A DNA stretch of 64,000 nt, from positions 1-64,000 of IMG/VR virus record IMGVR_UViG_3300025030_000076; one strand, written 5' to 3'. Below, piece after piece: positions 24,239 through 32,236 of the stretch. The translations under genes were made by a program, and so were the position numbers. The notes below the pieces were generated by a model. That model ran no database searches. It was not told the DNA's origin and was given only the letters and a program-made list of their open reading frames with translations. Positions within the stretch are counted from its first letter, which is position 1; the number at the start of each line of letters is the position of its first letter. The DNA is from a virus.

Positions 24239-25483
24239 TTAGCTAACCAGCCATGTATCGATCATGTCGCCCTCGTGCGCGTACCTGCCAGCGGCTATCA
24301 GATGGTCGTTCTTCTCGACCGGCTTACGTATTGCGTTGCCGTTAGCATCTTCCTGCCAGTGAAAAGTAGAAATCTCGTTCTTTGCGTTGACGCATTTCGC
24401 ATCAATGATGATCTCTTGCTGTTGCAGCCATTGGATACCGAATAATACGCTATCCTTGCCCTTGACCGCCGCAAGCGCCGAAACGCCATACTGCTGTAAT
24501 TCGGCGATGGATTTCGGCTCGGCGCTATCACAGACTACGTAATCCGAGCCGATCCTGTTCTTTACTTCCACGGCCAGCAGGTCATTTGTAAGCCCGCGCT
24601 CGTACAACTCATCGAAGATATAAATGCGTTTGTGCTTCGCGTCATAGTGAGACACCCACAGGGCGGCGGGGTCTGCTGAGAAGCCGAAATCCAGGCCGTT
24701 GCGGTGGTTGGTGAATTGCGCCTGCATCCCGGACAAATCCTCTACCCGCCAGTTGGTGAAGATGACATAGCCGAGAATGCCCCAGTTGCCTTCTGAATAT
24801 ACGTCAAAATAATACTTATCCTTCTCGTTTTCCAAGCCCCTAACATCTTCCCTGGTAAGAAACCTATTGTCTCGGTATGTAGTTTTTAGAATGTATAAAT
24901 CGGGCGACTTATATTCTTTCTGGTCGTCAGTCCACCCAATCATTGAGAAGTAATCCGCATAGATAAAATGTGATTGTAGAATTGGATTAAATGACAGCAT
25001 CAGCCTCTTAGGTGTTTTCTCGCTCCCCCCGCGCTGACGCTTCAAAAGTTGTTTGATGATTGACGAACGTTCTATTTCTGTTGCCTCTTCAATGCGAACA
25101 TCAGTGAATACACCTTTAGCCGGGGTCAGGCTTTTTAGCTTCTCAACATCATCTAAACCTGCAAATATTATCTGGTATCCGTTTACACAAGTCACTGTCC
25201 CGTCTGTTTTATTTATAGAGAACAAATCAGACAAACCCCAATCCCTAATAACTTTTGTTATCTCTTGCACAACTGAGCCGCGAAGCGTACGCGCCACCTG
25301 CCTGCAAACAAGGAAATTACGTCCGCCCTTCATAATGTCCCTGATGTCACGTTGCGCCAAAAAAACAGACTTTCCAGACGACGCACCGCCATAGTAAATT
25401 TGTATTCGCGCCATTTCGTTTAAACACGGAATATAGGCATCATTAAACACGGCGGGGTCTATATCTACATTAATCATTGTCAT
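24239..25483 (-). CDS. terL: terminase large subunit (414 aa)
   Basis: Walker A is YYGGASSGKS and Walker B is VRIEEATE. The C-terminal RNase H-like nuclease shows LDFGFSADPAAL, VCDSAEPKSI and NDHLIAAGRYA. Length and motifs fit the PBSX-type large terminase that packages DNA. It lies between the GIY-YIG gene and the portal. Confidence 0.92.
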   Translation of the reverse strand: MTMINVDIDPAVFNDAYIPCLNEMARIQIYYGGASSGKSVFLAQRDIRDIMKGGRNFLVCRQVARTLRGSVVQEITKVIRDWGLSDLFSINKTDGTVTCVNGYQIIFAGLDDVEKLKSLTPAKGVFTDVRIEEATEIERSSIIKQLLKRQRGGSEKTPKRLMLSFNPILQSHFIYADYFSMIGWTDDQKEYKSPDLYILKTTYRDNRFLTREDVRGLENEKDKYYFDVYSEGNWGILGYVIFTNWRVEDLSGMQAQFTNHRNGLDFGFSADPAALWVSHYDAKHKRIYIFDELYERGLTNDLLAVEVKNRIGSDYVVCDSAEPKSIAELQQYGVSALAAVKGKDSVLFGIQWLQQQEIIIDAKCVNAKNEISTFHWQEDANGNAIRKPVEKNDHLIAAGRYAHEGDMIDTWLVS

Positions 25484-25484
25484 T

Positions 25485-26105
25485 CTATTTCTTTTTCCAC
25501 GTCCAATGTTTACCTAATGTATTTGTATTGCCTTTCATTGCATTAGCTATGCCTTGTTTATTCTTGTCTGAAAGCGGCTTGCCTTTTAGTGCGGCTGAAA
25601 TCTTTTGTTTCGCCTTCGCTGTGTGCGCTCCTTTAGAAACACCAGTATGAGATACAGAGATTTTCCGCTTAGTTTCTTCGGATGGTCGCCATCCATTTGC
25701 CTTGTGAGACATGGACATTTTCTGCCGAGTTTCAATTGTGTGCCTCTCACCAAGGTTGGCAATAGCAAGTTTCAGCCTAGTCGCCAATGAGCGCGGCGTT
25801 CCAGCCTTGCTGCCAGCCGTCACACAGACGTTGTATTCAGGATTACAGGAATCTAGATAATCCTGTTCGTAAATCAAAAGGTCGGTGCGTAAACAGGCAA
25901 CAAGTATTACAAAATCGAAGTTTTTAGCCCCGTATTTATTCCAAGCGCGTTGCAGATGTATGCTGTGATGTTTCCCCGCGTTAAGTAATGAGATGTGTTT
26001 TTTCCATCGGCTTTCAATATTCCACGACGAGCCTACGTATCTTTTGCCGTCTGCTTTGTTTACAATGGCATAAACCCCACTTGTCTTGTGTGTTAAAATG
26101 TTCAT
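25485..26105 (-). CDS. GIY-YIG homing endonuclease with NUMOD3 repeats (206 aa)
   Basis: GVYAIVNKADGKRYVGSS is the GIY-YIG core, with catalytic Arg and Glu in a downstream WKKHISLL...LLIYEQDYL. The C-terminal half has repeated KRKISVSHTG / KQKISAALKGK motifs that bind DNA. It sits between small and large terminase genes, a classic homing site. The ATG at 26105 follows AGGAGTGCTGAT, placed in a hairpin loop. Confidence 0.88.
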   Translation of the reverse strand: MNILTHKTSGVYAIVNKADGKRYVGSSWNIESRWKKHISLLNAGKHHSIHLQRAWNKYGAKNFDFVILVACLRTDLLIYEQDYLDSCNPEYNVCVTAGSKAGTPRSLATRLKLAIANLGERHTIETRQKMSMSHKANGWRPSEETKRKISVSHTGVSKGAHTAKAKQKISAALKGKPLSDKNKQGIANAMKGNTNTLGKHWTWKKK

Positions 26106-26185
26106 ATCAGCACTCCTATGCTGGTCACGCCCTCGGATGTCCAACCATCGCGGGGGCATTTCCTGAATATTTGTTCTATTATAGC
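26106..26185 (-). promoter_or_regulatory. promoter and leader of the GIY-YIG gene
   Basis: Extended -10 TGC-TATAAT (hexamer 26183-26178) lies over the terS end. The leader has a GCCC/GGGC stem (26154-26157 with 26129-26132). A second hairpin, CAGCA (26123-26119) with TGCTG (26112-26108), presents the AGGAG site in its loop. It resembles the leader at 48483-48555 base for base in several blocks. Confidence 0.6.
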
Positions 26186-26193
26186 ACGTGACG

Positions 26194-26580
26194 TTATTCA
26201 TCAATACCTTTGACTGTGACAGTAATTGTCAGCGGCGCGCCAAGTGGCCCGCCGATTTCAACATTATCCCCATACCCGCGCTTTTTGCCGCGCTTGGACA
26301 GTAGCCATTTGGCGTCGCCAGCATCAACCGGCTTCTGCGTCTGCTCCTGTTCCTTTACGGCATAGGCGATATTCTTGACCAGCACGCTTTCTGCCATGTC
26401 AAGCGGTAACTCGCACTCCGCATCATAGGCGGCCTGTGCTTCGGGGTATACAGGAATAGCATCCTTAGCCGTAGACCATGAGACATCCAGCCGCGCCGCG
26501 ATAGTCGAGACAATGCCGCCGCTGCCTGCGATTGCCTTGAGTAGTTGCGCCTTGCGTATCTTGGTCGGATGCTTTGCCAT
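26194..26580 (-). CDS. terS: terminase small subunit (128 aa)
   Basis: The N-terminal helix-turn-helix (KAQLLKAIAGSGGIVSTIAARLDVSWSTAK, in two parts) is the DNA-recognition element. A central helical region and a C-terminal LSKRGKKRGYGDNVEI follow, typical of phage small terminases. It is upstream of the large subunit. The GIY-YIG promoter overlaps its 3' end. Confidence 0.8.
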   Translation of the reverse strand: MAKHPTKIRKAQLLKAIAGSGGIVSTIAARLDVSWSTAKDAIPVYPEAQAAYDAECELPLDMAESVLVKNIAYAVKEQEQTQKPVDAGDAKWLLSKRGKKRGYGDNVEIGGPLGAPLTITVTVKGIDE

Positions 26581-26597
26581 TCGCGTTATTCTCAGAA

Positions 26598-27731
26598 TTA
26601 CTCTAGATTCCAGACTTTCTGTGCTTCGTCTTTTGACAAAGCAGAGCCGATGTATTCAAAGGTAGCTCTAAATCTTATGGCGAAGCCTTTTGTTTTTTGG
26701 GAAACGACTTCACAGGGGAAGTCGTTTCCCATTGTCTGTGTGCTTATGTTTGGTTTTGCTATCATGCGCCATTTTCCAGATTTAGCCCGTGCTCGTATCA
26801 TTGCCGGGTGGGAAGTCTGCGAGATAAAAGACCATCCCAACCCCTTACACAATGCGCCGATATATGCGCTCATTGCGTTCCCAATCCCTACGCCTTGATA
26901 ATCGGGTAGACAAACCGTCCGATGTTCGCGCTTTGTGTTCTTGCGCGTCGGATGCGGGAAATGCAAAACAGCCGTAAACGCTACGGGTATATCGTTCCAA
27001 AAGGCACAGAAACAAACAGATGATGTGTTCAATTTTGTATCTAAATAATGATGCTTCCTGAATAATTGCCAAGCGGACGAATGAACGCGCTTGACTTCGA
27101 GAATGATTTGAGGTCGCTGAAGATACCTCCCGCTCGCAAACTCATTGGTCGCGGGCTGGTATATCCAATCAGGTTGTAGCCACTCCATAATGTCATAATG
27201 ACAGGACACTGCAATAAACTTCTGCTTTCTTCGCCTCACGGTCTTGGCTATTGCCGCGCTTCCTATCTGTGCAACCGTCCTGTCTATAACACTTGTAAAC
27301 TCATCTACCACTGACAATTCCTTACTCTCTGCCAATGTTCGCGCCATATTAACGCGGAACTGTTCGCCGTTACTCAGTACATGGAACGGGCGCACCCAGG
27401 ACGGCGGCGAAGAAAACCCAACAGATGACAATAAATCTGTAATCTCTTTGATGCTCATATCCTTCGGAAAATCATCAAGGATACTTTTGTTTTGCGACCA
27501 TTGCCAATCTTTGACAATGTAATCACCGAACAATTCACGCGCTACGGTTGTCTTACCGCTCCCGCTTGGTCCCACAATCAAGCCGATATTCCATTCTTGC
27601 GGCAAGTCGAAATTAACCTGCCACGTTTCAATGCTTCTCTCAGACGGCGGAACGTCAAAAATCCCAAGCATCTGCATTAGACGCGGCGTCTTTATGATGT
27701 CAGATTGTTTTATGATATTAATGCTCGGCAC
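26598..27731 (-). CDS. ABC-type ATPase fused to GNAT domain, Mom-like candidate (377 aa)
   Basis: Residues 45-190 form an ABC ATPase: Walker A GPSGSGKTT, signature-like LSNGEQFRVNMART, Walker B LSVVDEFTS. Residues 210-377 look like a GNAT acyltransferase: FRKHHYLDTKL, CLPDYQGVGIGNAMSAYIG as the acetyl-CoA loop, then a conserved SHPAMIRARAKSGKW. Phage Mu Mom, which modifies adenine, is a GNAT-fold protein. A DNA hypermodification role is suggested by this and the ParB-like neighbour, but not shown. Confidence 0.7.
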   Translation of the reverse strand: MPSINIIKQSDIIKTPRLMQMLGIFDVPPSERSIETWQVNFDLPQEWNIGLIVGPSGSGKTTVARELFGDYIVKDWQWSQNKSILDDFPKDMSIKEITDLLSSVGFSSPPSWVRPFHVLSNGEQFRVNMARTLAESKELSVVDEFTSVIDRTVAQIGSAAIAKTVRRRKQKFIAVSCHYDIMEWLQPDWIYQPATNEFASGRYLQRPQIILEVKRVHSSAWQLFRKHHYLDTKLNTSSVCFCAFWNDIPVAFTAVLHFPHPTRKNTKREHRTVCLPDYQGVGIGNAMSAYIGALCKGLGWSFISQTSHPAMIRARAKSGKWRMIAKPNISTQTMGNDFPCEVVSQKTKGFAIRFRATFEYIGSALSKDEAQKVWNLE

Positions 27732-28330
27732 TGCAAGCCTTCCTCAATAAATCGTTCTAATAATTGCGTTTGCGTCTGTTCATTTTCACACGTAATCATT
27801 ATTGAGAATTGCTCAGGTATATCTTCCGCTTGTCCGTTCGTTTGCTCTGTTACGCTTTTCAGCATCGCATCCAGCGCGCTCCCAAAGCTACGCGTGTTCA
27901 GGAGCATCTCGGTATCGAAGCCGACCGATGTTAGAACAGATGTGTCAATTCCACTTAGCAGGTCAATATCCCATGCACCGCCTCCAGCATTTGCTACCAG
28001 ATTCGCCCGCGTGCGCTTATCCGCGTCCCAGCCCGTTACCGCCCGGTATGCGAAGCGCCTGCCCTGGTACTCGAAGTGTCCGAGTAACGCGGTTCCGTCC
28101 GGTAGGGCAGGGTCAAAGCGTTCGGTGATGACCGGCGCTGTCTGCATCAGCGCCGCAACGTTGGAACGCTGGTTCCCGCCGATGACCTCATCAGTCTCAA
28201 GATCGTGGACGATTCCAGATAGATCGCCAAATTCCTGCATGGTTTCCTTTAGGCGCTTGGCTTGCGTCTTGGATAACTGGCGAGGGTTATTCGTGAATGG
28301 CCTCATTTGGTTTATTCTTCCCAAGTCCAT
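27710..28330 (-). CDS. ParB/Srx-fold protein beside terminase (206 aa)
   Basis: The start reads PFTNNPRQLSKTQAKRLKET, then LSGIVHDLETDEVIGGNQRS, the ParB-type nuclease/CTPase core (GG.QR). The C-terminal half is degenerate. It overlaps the ABC-GNAT gene by 22 bases. Such phage ParB-like proteins accompany terminases and DNA-modification genes; the exact role is unknown. Confidence 0.75.
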   Translation of the reverse strand: MDLGRINQMRPFTNNPRQLSKTQAKRLKETMQEFGDLSGIVHDLETDEVIGGNQRSNVAALMQTAPVITERFDPALPDGTALLGHFEYQGRRFAYRAVTGWDADKRTRANLVANAGGGAWDIDLLSGIDTSVLTSVGFDTEMLLNTRSFGSALDAMLKSVTEQTNGQAEDIPEQFSIMITCENEQTQTQLLERFIEEGLQCRALIS

Positions 28331-28503
28331 GTTACCGTGTGTCCGGTGTCAGTCCTGGTCATGATGTAATTATAGGGAGGCACGTCCTCATCAGCGCAGG
28401 TGGTTGCGGGCTTCCAGAGGTCGTACTGCCTACGCATCATTAGCCAGGGCAGGACGTAGGCGGAGAGAAGGAGGCCGAGCAGGAAGGGGAGGATGCGTTT
28501 CAT
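28312..28503 (-). CDS. small membrane or exported protein (63 aa)
   Basis: The N-terminal MKRILPFLLGLLLSAYVLPW is a signal anchor or uncleaved TM segment. The short polar tail ends in TVTWTWEE. It overlaps the ParB-like gene start. Function unknown. Confidence 0.6.
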   Translation of the reverse strand: MKRILPFLLGLLLSAYVLPWLMMRRQYDLWKPATTCADEDVPPYNYIMTRTDTGHTVTWTWEE

Positions 28504-28701
28504 TTATATTTCATGCTTTCGACAAGTATAGTTATAACAAGCATTCCGAAGAGCCACAAACGGCAGCAAATCATTCGCATAACTGAACATCATTACAGCA
28601 CCGCCTCCGCATGACGAGCAGACGAAATCGCAAGGGTCACGCCACACGATAATCGTTTCCTCACCACAGCAATCACATTGATGCCATTCGCCACGCCGCA
28701 T
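28504..28701 (-). CDS. small zinc-ribbon protein (65 aa)
   Basis: CDCCGEE and CSSCGGG form a zinc ribbon after WHQ; a third pair, CYNYTC, lies near the end. It abuts the next gene. Function unknown. Confidence 0.6.
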   Translation of the reverse strand: MRRGEWHQCDCCGEETIIVWRDPCDFVCSSCGGGAVMMFSYANDLLPFVALRNACYNYTCRKHEI

Positions 28702-28707
28702 TCAGCC

Positions 28708-28929
28708 TCACTCACTCGCGCCCATGTCCTGCTCACCATACAACGACAAGCGCCTGTCGGTTTCGTCGCCTGGATATGACTTGACTGTTACACGAAATCG
28801 CCTCCCGCCTACGTCATGAACGTGGTCATATGGCAGCGGGTCCAGATGCTGAGCAACCATCCGGGCTAGAAACTGAGCAGTCTCTTTGACAATGGACGTT
28901 CGGACGGTATCGGCTTCGCGGTCAGTCAT
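28708..28929 (-). CDS. small hypothetical protein (73 aa)
   Basis: The protein starts MTDREADTVRTSIVKETAQF and has a beta-rich FRVTVKSYPGDETDRR middle. It is the first leftward gene below the divergent region at 28930-29051. Not recognised. Confidence 0.55.
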   Translation of the reverse strand: MTDREADTVRTSIVKETAQFLARMVAQHLDPLPYDHVHDVGGRRFRVTVKSYPGDETDRRLSLYGEQDMGASE

Positions 28930-28957
28930 TCAGCCTCTAAAATTAGAACAGATGTAC

Positions 28958-28971
28958 ATGACAAATGTCAT
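28958..28971. promoter_or_regulatory. inverted repeat, possible operator
   Basis: ATGACA-AA-TGTCAT lies between the divergent genes 28929 and 29052, near the strong rightward promoter. It is a plausible repressor site for the leftward genes. Confidence 0.4.
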
Positions 28972-28993
28972 ACTTTTTTTAAGGTTGTGTCTA

Positions 28994-29021
28994 TTGACAT
29001 ATACCCGACGTCGGGTATAAT
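28994..29021 (+). promoter_or_regulatory. strong promoter overlapped by 20-bp perfect palindrome
   Basis: TTGACA (28994-28999) and TATAAT (29016-29021) are 16 bases apart. TATACCCGACGTCGGGTATA (29000-29019) is a perfect palindrome filling the spacer and most of the -10, so a bound dimer would block transcription of the 29052-30035 pair. Confidence 0.75.
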
Positions 29022-29051
29022 CCAATCATACACAGATAAGGAGATGACAAA

Positions 29052-29525
29052 ATGACGACAATAACAGCAAGCAGAATGATTAGCACAAATGGCAAGACAA
29101 TCAAAGTATCCCTGGAGCGCGGCACCTGGGACGAGGAAATCCGCCTGGATGGTATGCTCTGTGGAACCAAGACACACCCCATTGACAGAACCGAAATTGT
29201 TATCTACGACGCCAGCGGTAAGGCAGTTGCCAGCGGGAGCGGTTTGTCTGGCTTGAGTAAAGCCTATAATCAATATAATGAGGCCATAAAGCGAGGATGT
29301 ATCGGGATGGTTGGCAAGTGCTACCTCATGCCAGATACATATAATCTGATTGCTTCCGCCCTCGCAGAACTGGAAGCCGAGAATCCCAAGACCGCCGAGC
29401 AGATTGCGATTGTGTCCGGCAAAGCCATCGCCAAAGCCGAATACGATGCTTGGTATAACTCGGATGAGCAACGCGCCGCCCGTAAGTTTGAGCGCGAAAT
29501 GAATGACCCAAACAGCGATTATTAG
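29052..29525 (+). CDS. rightward early gene, unknown (157 aa)
   Basis: AGGAGATGAC precedes the ATG. The N-terminal half is beta-rich (KVSLERGTWDEEIRLDG, TEIVIYDASGKAVASG) and the C-terminal half helical, with AEYDAWYNSDEQRAARKFER. The tight repressible promoter suggests an early takeover or regulatory function. No family is recognised. Confidence 0.65.
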   Translation: MTTITASRMISTNGKTIKVSLERGTWDEEIRLDGMLCGTKTHPIDRTEIVIYDASGKAVASGSGLSGLSKAYNQYNEAIKRGCIGMVGKCYLMPDTYNLIASALAELEAENPKTAEQIAIVSGKAIAKAEYDAWYNSDEQRAARKFEREMNDPNSDY

Positions 29526-29534
29526 GAGGACGAC

Positions 29535-30035
29535 ATGACCAAACACTATGACCCTTATGGTAACGAGTTGCGACCCTACTCTGTAAGGCAACCCTCTCAC
29601 CCACTGCTGCCAAACTTTGTGCCATCCGAAGTCGAGCCACACATCGCGGCTCTTGAAAAGGCTAATATATACAACGATCTTACCCAGGAGCAGCAAGCGA
29701 CCATTATCCGATTGATGCAACAAGCCTATCGCAATGGGCAAGCCCATCAGGGCGCTGAAAAGATTGACAATGATTGTGTATGGGTCAATGATGTGGGAAT
29801 GATTGAGCGCCAAGCAGACAACACCTGGATCGTCACTGGATACGACGCGGCGAAAGACGCCGAAATGATTCGGGCGCGTGACGCTGAACTTGGAATCGGG
29901 TACACCATCCAGCAATACAACGAGTGGTGCAAATCCTACGCCGCCCGCGCCCTGCGCGCAATCCCCTCTGAGACGCGTAGTGAACAAAGCCGAATCAACG
30001 GCAAACTCGGAGGCCGTCCCCGCAAAATCAAATAA
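29535..30035 (+). CDS. rightward early gene with basic C-terminal tail (166 aa)
   Basis: RBS AGGAGG lies ahead of the ATG. A helical middle (LTQEQQATIIRLMQQAYRNG) and the C-terminus RINGKLGGRPRKIK, a basic Gly/Pro tail like an AT-hook, suggest DNA binding. It may be the autoregulator of the 29000 palindrome, which is inference. A terminator follows. Confidence 0.65.
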   Translation: MTKHYDPYGNELRPYSVRQPSHPLLPNFVPSEVEPHIAALEKANIYNDLTQEQQATIIRLMQQAYRNGQAHQGAEKIDNDCVWVNDVGMIERQADNTWIVTGYDAAKDAEMIRARDAELGIGYTIQQYNEWCKSYAARALRAIPSETRSEQSRINGKLGGRPRKIK

Positions 30036-30053
30036 CACTTCTCTTACTCCTCT

Positions 30054-30080
30054 GCCCCGCTCCGTGCGGGGCTTTTTATT
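30054..30080 (+). terminator. Rho-independent terminator of the 29052-30035 pair
   Basis: GCCCCGC (30054-30060), loop TCCGT, GCGGGGC (30066-30072), then TTTTTATTT. Confidence 0.85.
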
Positions 30081-30084
30081 TGTC

Positions 30085-30279
30085 TCATGCCGTCACCAAC
30101 TTGGACAGGTATCCAACCACACCATTTTTCGCCGCGTATGCTTGCGCCGCGTCCCAGCCGTTGGACCTCAGTATGCGCCGTACCTTGTTCATTTCGCGCG
30201 TGTGCATCGCCCGATACCGGGCGCATTTTTCCTTGTTGCGCCCGATCTTTTTCGCGCCGCCTGATTTGGCTTGTGTCAT
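30085..30279 (-). CDS. small basic conserved-type phage protein (64 aa)
   Basis: Start MTQAKSGGAKKIGRNKEKC (30279) overlaps the previous stop as ATGA. It is Lys/Arg-rich with a helix RYRAMHTREMNKVRRILRSN and an ending typical of small phage KxxxNG proteins. It could bind nucleic acid; not known. Confidence 0.6.
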   Translation of the reverse strand: MTQAKSGGAKKIGRNKEKCARYRAMHTREMNKVRRILRSNGWDAAQAYAAKNGVVGYLSKLVTA

Positions 30280-30371
30280 CGCCACACTCCGCTAATAAGG
30301 ATCGCCACGAACAGCAGAAACAAGAACACGTACCAGAGCCACCATTTGCCTTTATGATCGTCGTCTCTCAT
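30276..30371 (-). CDS. tiny single-pass membrane protein (31 aa)
   Basis: The frame is MRDDDHKGKWWLWYVFLFLL and a short end. ATGA overlaps on both sides support translation. A charged N-terminus is followed by a single TM helix. Confidence 0.55.
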   Translation of the reverse strand: MRDDDHKGKWWLWYVFLFLLFVAILISGVWR

Positions 30372-30553
30372 CTGTCTTTCTCTACCAGCAGTTTCAGAAA
30401 ATCAAGGATGCTTGTAATGACTGCATATCCATCAGCCCATGTTGACAAATACAGGATTTCAGGTTCTTTCTGGAACGCCAGATAGACTTGTACCTCATAC
30501 ATCGTCCCGTATTCACGGTCATCCGTTTTGAGTTCGATCTTTCGTATGTTCAT
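30368..30553 (-). CDS. small hypothetical (61 aa)
   Basis: The protein is MNIRKIELKTDDREYGTMYE with a beta strand VQVYLAF and an amphipathic C-terminal helix. It couples to the tiny membrane gene by ATGA. Function unknown. Confidence 0.55.
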   Translation of the reverse strand: MNIRKIELKTDDREYGTMYEVQVYLAFQKEPEILYLSTWADGYAVITSILDFLKLLVEKDR

Positions 30554-30567
30554 TCATGCGCCTTTCT

Positions 30568-30657
30568 TTATCTCATAAAAAACGCCGGGTATAGGATTAT
30601 GGCAATAAGAATAAATGGAATAACAAACCTTAATATTCTTTGTGTTTTTCTGCTCAT
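30568..30657 (-). CDS. tiny single-pass membrane protein (29 aa)
   Basis: MSRKTQRILRFVIPFILIAI continues to LYPAFFMR. AAAGG lies about nine bases upstream, next to the end of the 30659 gene. It has a basic N-terminus and one TM helix. Confidence 0.5.
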   Translation of the reverse strand: MSRKTQRILRFVIPFILIAIILYPAFFMR

Positions 30658-30658
30658 T

Positions 30659-30919
30659 TCATACGCCTTTCTTTACAATCTTCCACGCGTCGGAAACGTG
30701 ATTGAACATCGGTTCACTTCGCTTTCCAACGTACTCGATCAGCCCGCCTGCCAACCATCGCTTAATCATTCCCTTTGCCCTCACTCGTCCACAGTCCGCC
30801 CGGCCTGCAACCCGGTTAATGGTCAGTTCGTCATCAGCCAGTATCGGAGCGGATTCCTGCGCGATCAGGTTGTCAAGCAGACCGTAGAAATCGGCGAATT
30901 CCTTGACCTCTTTTTTCAT
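30659..30919 (-). CDS. small winged-helix-like protein (86 aa)
   Basis: Helical start MKKEVKEFADFYGLLDNLIA, then LTINRVAGRADCGRVRAKGM and IKRWLAGGLIEYVGKR, a pattern that resembles a winged helix. It could be a DNA-binding accessory. Low certainty. Confidence 0.5.
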   Translation of the reverse strand: MKKEVKEFADFYGLLDNLIAQESAPILADDELTINRVAGRADCGRVRAKGMIKRWLAGGLIEYVGKRSEPMFNHVSDAWKIVKKGV

Positions 30920-30920
30920 G

Positions 30921-31520
30921 TCAATAAATCTTTTTCAGCGCCGGACGCGGGTCTGCATTCCACAAATAACGAAAAACGTTAGCATTAAGACGGACATCTC
31001 TCGAACAATGGTCTACAATTTCGTCCATTGATTCCTTGCGCTTTGCTTCCTTAGCCCAGATCGTTTCCCACCAATCGTGGGGGAAGATACTGGTCTTTAG
31101 CTGTTTGACATGCAGGAAATCCGCAACCATCGCCAACCCGCCGGACGGCTTTCCAAAACCATTCGGGATCGTGAGATAGCCGGTCCTGCGAAATGCCGTC
31201 AGCGTGTCATAAACCACTACCGGCTTTGTTTCCATGTCCCGCTGAAAGGCTCTGGACTTCAGGTATGGAATATCGTATCTGATTACATTGTGTCCAATCA
31301 ACACATCATATTTATCAAGCTCATCCATTACATCTGTCAGCAGCGCCTTTTCTTCGCGCTCCACTATTCCGTATTCCTTGCTCGCCTTGAAATCATATTG
31401 GTCGAGCCGAAATGATCTTGTCCTCTGGGTAGCCGTCGGCCTCACACAAACCGCCAATAGAATGCCCGCCCCAACTGCTCCCAAGCTCGTTGTTTCAATG
31501 TCGAAAACGCAGGAGTTCAT
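30921..31520 (-). CDS. DEDD-family 3'-5' exonuclease (199 aa)
   Basis: Exo I FDIETTSLG, Exo II IGHNVIRYDIPYLK, then VYDTLTAFR, and Exo III DHCSRDVRLN give the acidic DEDD site. It is close to DnaQ/RNase T-type phage exonucleases. It lies in the early region next to small zinc proteins. It could act in replication proofreading, recombination or host DNA degradation. Confidence 0.8.
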   Translation of the reverse strand: MNSCVFDIETTSLGAVGAGILLAVCVRPTATQRTRSFRLDQYDFKASKEYGIVEREEKALLTDVMDELDKYDVLIGHNVIRYDIPYLKSRAFQRDMETKPVVVYDTLTAFRRTGYLTIPNGFGKPSGGLAMVADFLHVKQLKTSIFPHDWWETIWAKEAKRKESMDEIVDHCSRDVRLNANVFRYLWNADPRPALKKIY

Positions 31521-31660
31521 TTGTTAAGGGGCACGGCCTCTATGGACGGCAAGCACAACAGGCAGTACCAGCCGTCTTTGCGCCAGATCAACGTCCTGTG
31601 TCTTGCGCCGCATTTGCAGCACTCATAAACACGGACATAACCGCTTGAATATACGTACAT
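31517..31660 (-). CDS. small zinc-ribbon protein (47 aa)
   Basis: Start MYVYSSGYVRVYECCKCGAR (31660) lies just after the previous stop. CCKCG and CLLC form a ribbon separated by WRKDGWY. It overlaps the exonuclease start by four bases. Confidence 0.6.
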   Translation of the reverse strand: MYVYSSGYVRVYECCKCGARHRTLIWRKDGWYCLLCLPSIEAVPLNK

Positions 31661-31661
31661 C

Positions 31662-31901
31662 TCAGCCTGCTTTCTCAATTTCAACCGTTCCGATTCGCAG
31701 CCCCCCCATGCTTCCATAATGAGATACGTACTGGTCACCCGTATCCACGACGACCATTCCATGTACAGGAACATTCAACAGAATGCGCCGCCCGCAAATC
31801 GGGCAGAACCATTCATCTGCACCATCTGACCGTGTAAACTCAAACTCCATTTCGTGTTTCAAAGCGGCATCCCTCCTGTGTATCCATTGTCCCTTGCCCA
31901 T
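31662..31901 (-). CDS. small zinc-finger-containing protein (62-79 aa)
   Basis: The two possible starts are 31901 and the internal Met at 31850 (MEFEFTRSDG). The shorter follows the upstream stop and may be the coupled start. It has a CPICG pair only, then a beta-rich VHGMVVVDTGDQYV. Function unknown. Confidence 0.5.
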   Translation of the reverse strand: MGKGQWIHRRDAALKHEMEFEFTRSDGADEWFCPICGRRILLNVPVHGMVVVDTGDQYVSHYGSMGGLRIGTVEIEKAG

Positions 31902-32215
31902 GCGTCAATCGAGAGCGCCCAGGCCAGGGATACGACAACGGTGTCCGGGGTTCCTTCAAACGGTGAAACCAAATCGGCAAACAGGGTATTCCCGTTCCAA
32001 AGACATACATAATGCGCCTGAGGCGCACCATTTGGGGTGATGATGCCCCATGGGAAGCCCTTCCTATCGAATTCGATGGCATAGACAGGAAATTCTTTTC
32101 CCTGCGTGAGTTGTATTCCCACGAGATTCCCGTCCTGAGTAGAGTCGGGCGTGCCTCTTACGTTGAGTCGAAACGCTTTCAGACGATATGTACCTGGGAT
32201 GAAGTTATAAGTCAT
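31859..32215 (-). CDS. hypothetical protein (118 aa)
   Basis: A beta-rich start, MTYNFIPGTYRLKAFRLNV, then VYAIEFDRKGFPWGII. It lies below the methyltransferase gene. No motif found; not a recognisable lysozyme. Confidence 0.55.
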   Translation of the reverse strand: MTYNFIPGTYRLKAFRLNVRGTPDSTQDGNLVGIQLTQGKEFPVYAIEFDRKGFPWGIITPNGAPQAHYVCLWNGNTLFADLVSPFEGTPDTVVVSLAWALSIDAWARDNGYTGGMPL

Positions 32216-32236
32216 TTTATTCCTTGTTTATTTCAC

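Noticed and set aside
28968-30038. 356-codon open frame on the minus strand
   Set aside because: It is antisense to two well-supported plus genes with good ribosome sites, a strong promoter and a terminator; its composition is that of a mirrored frame.
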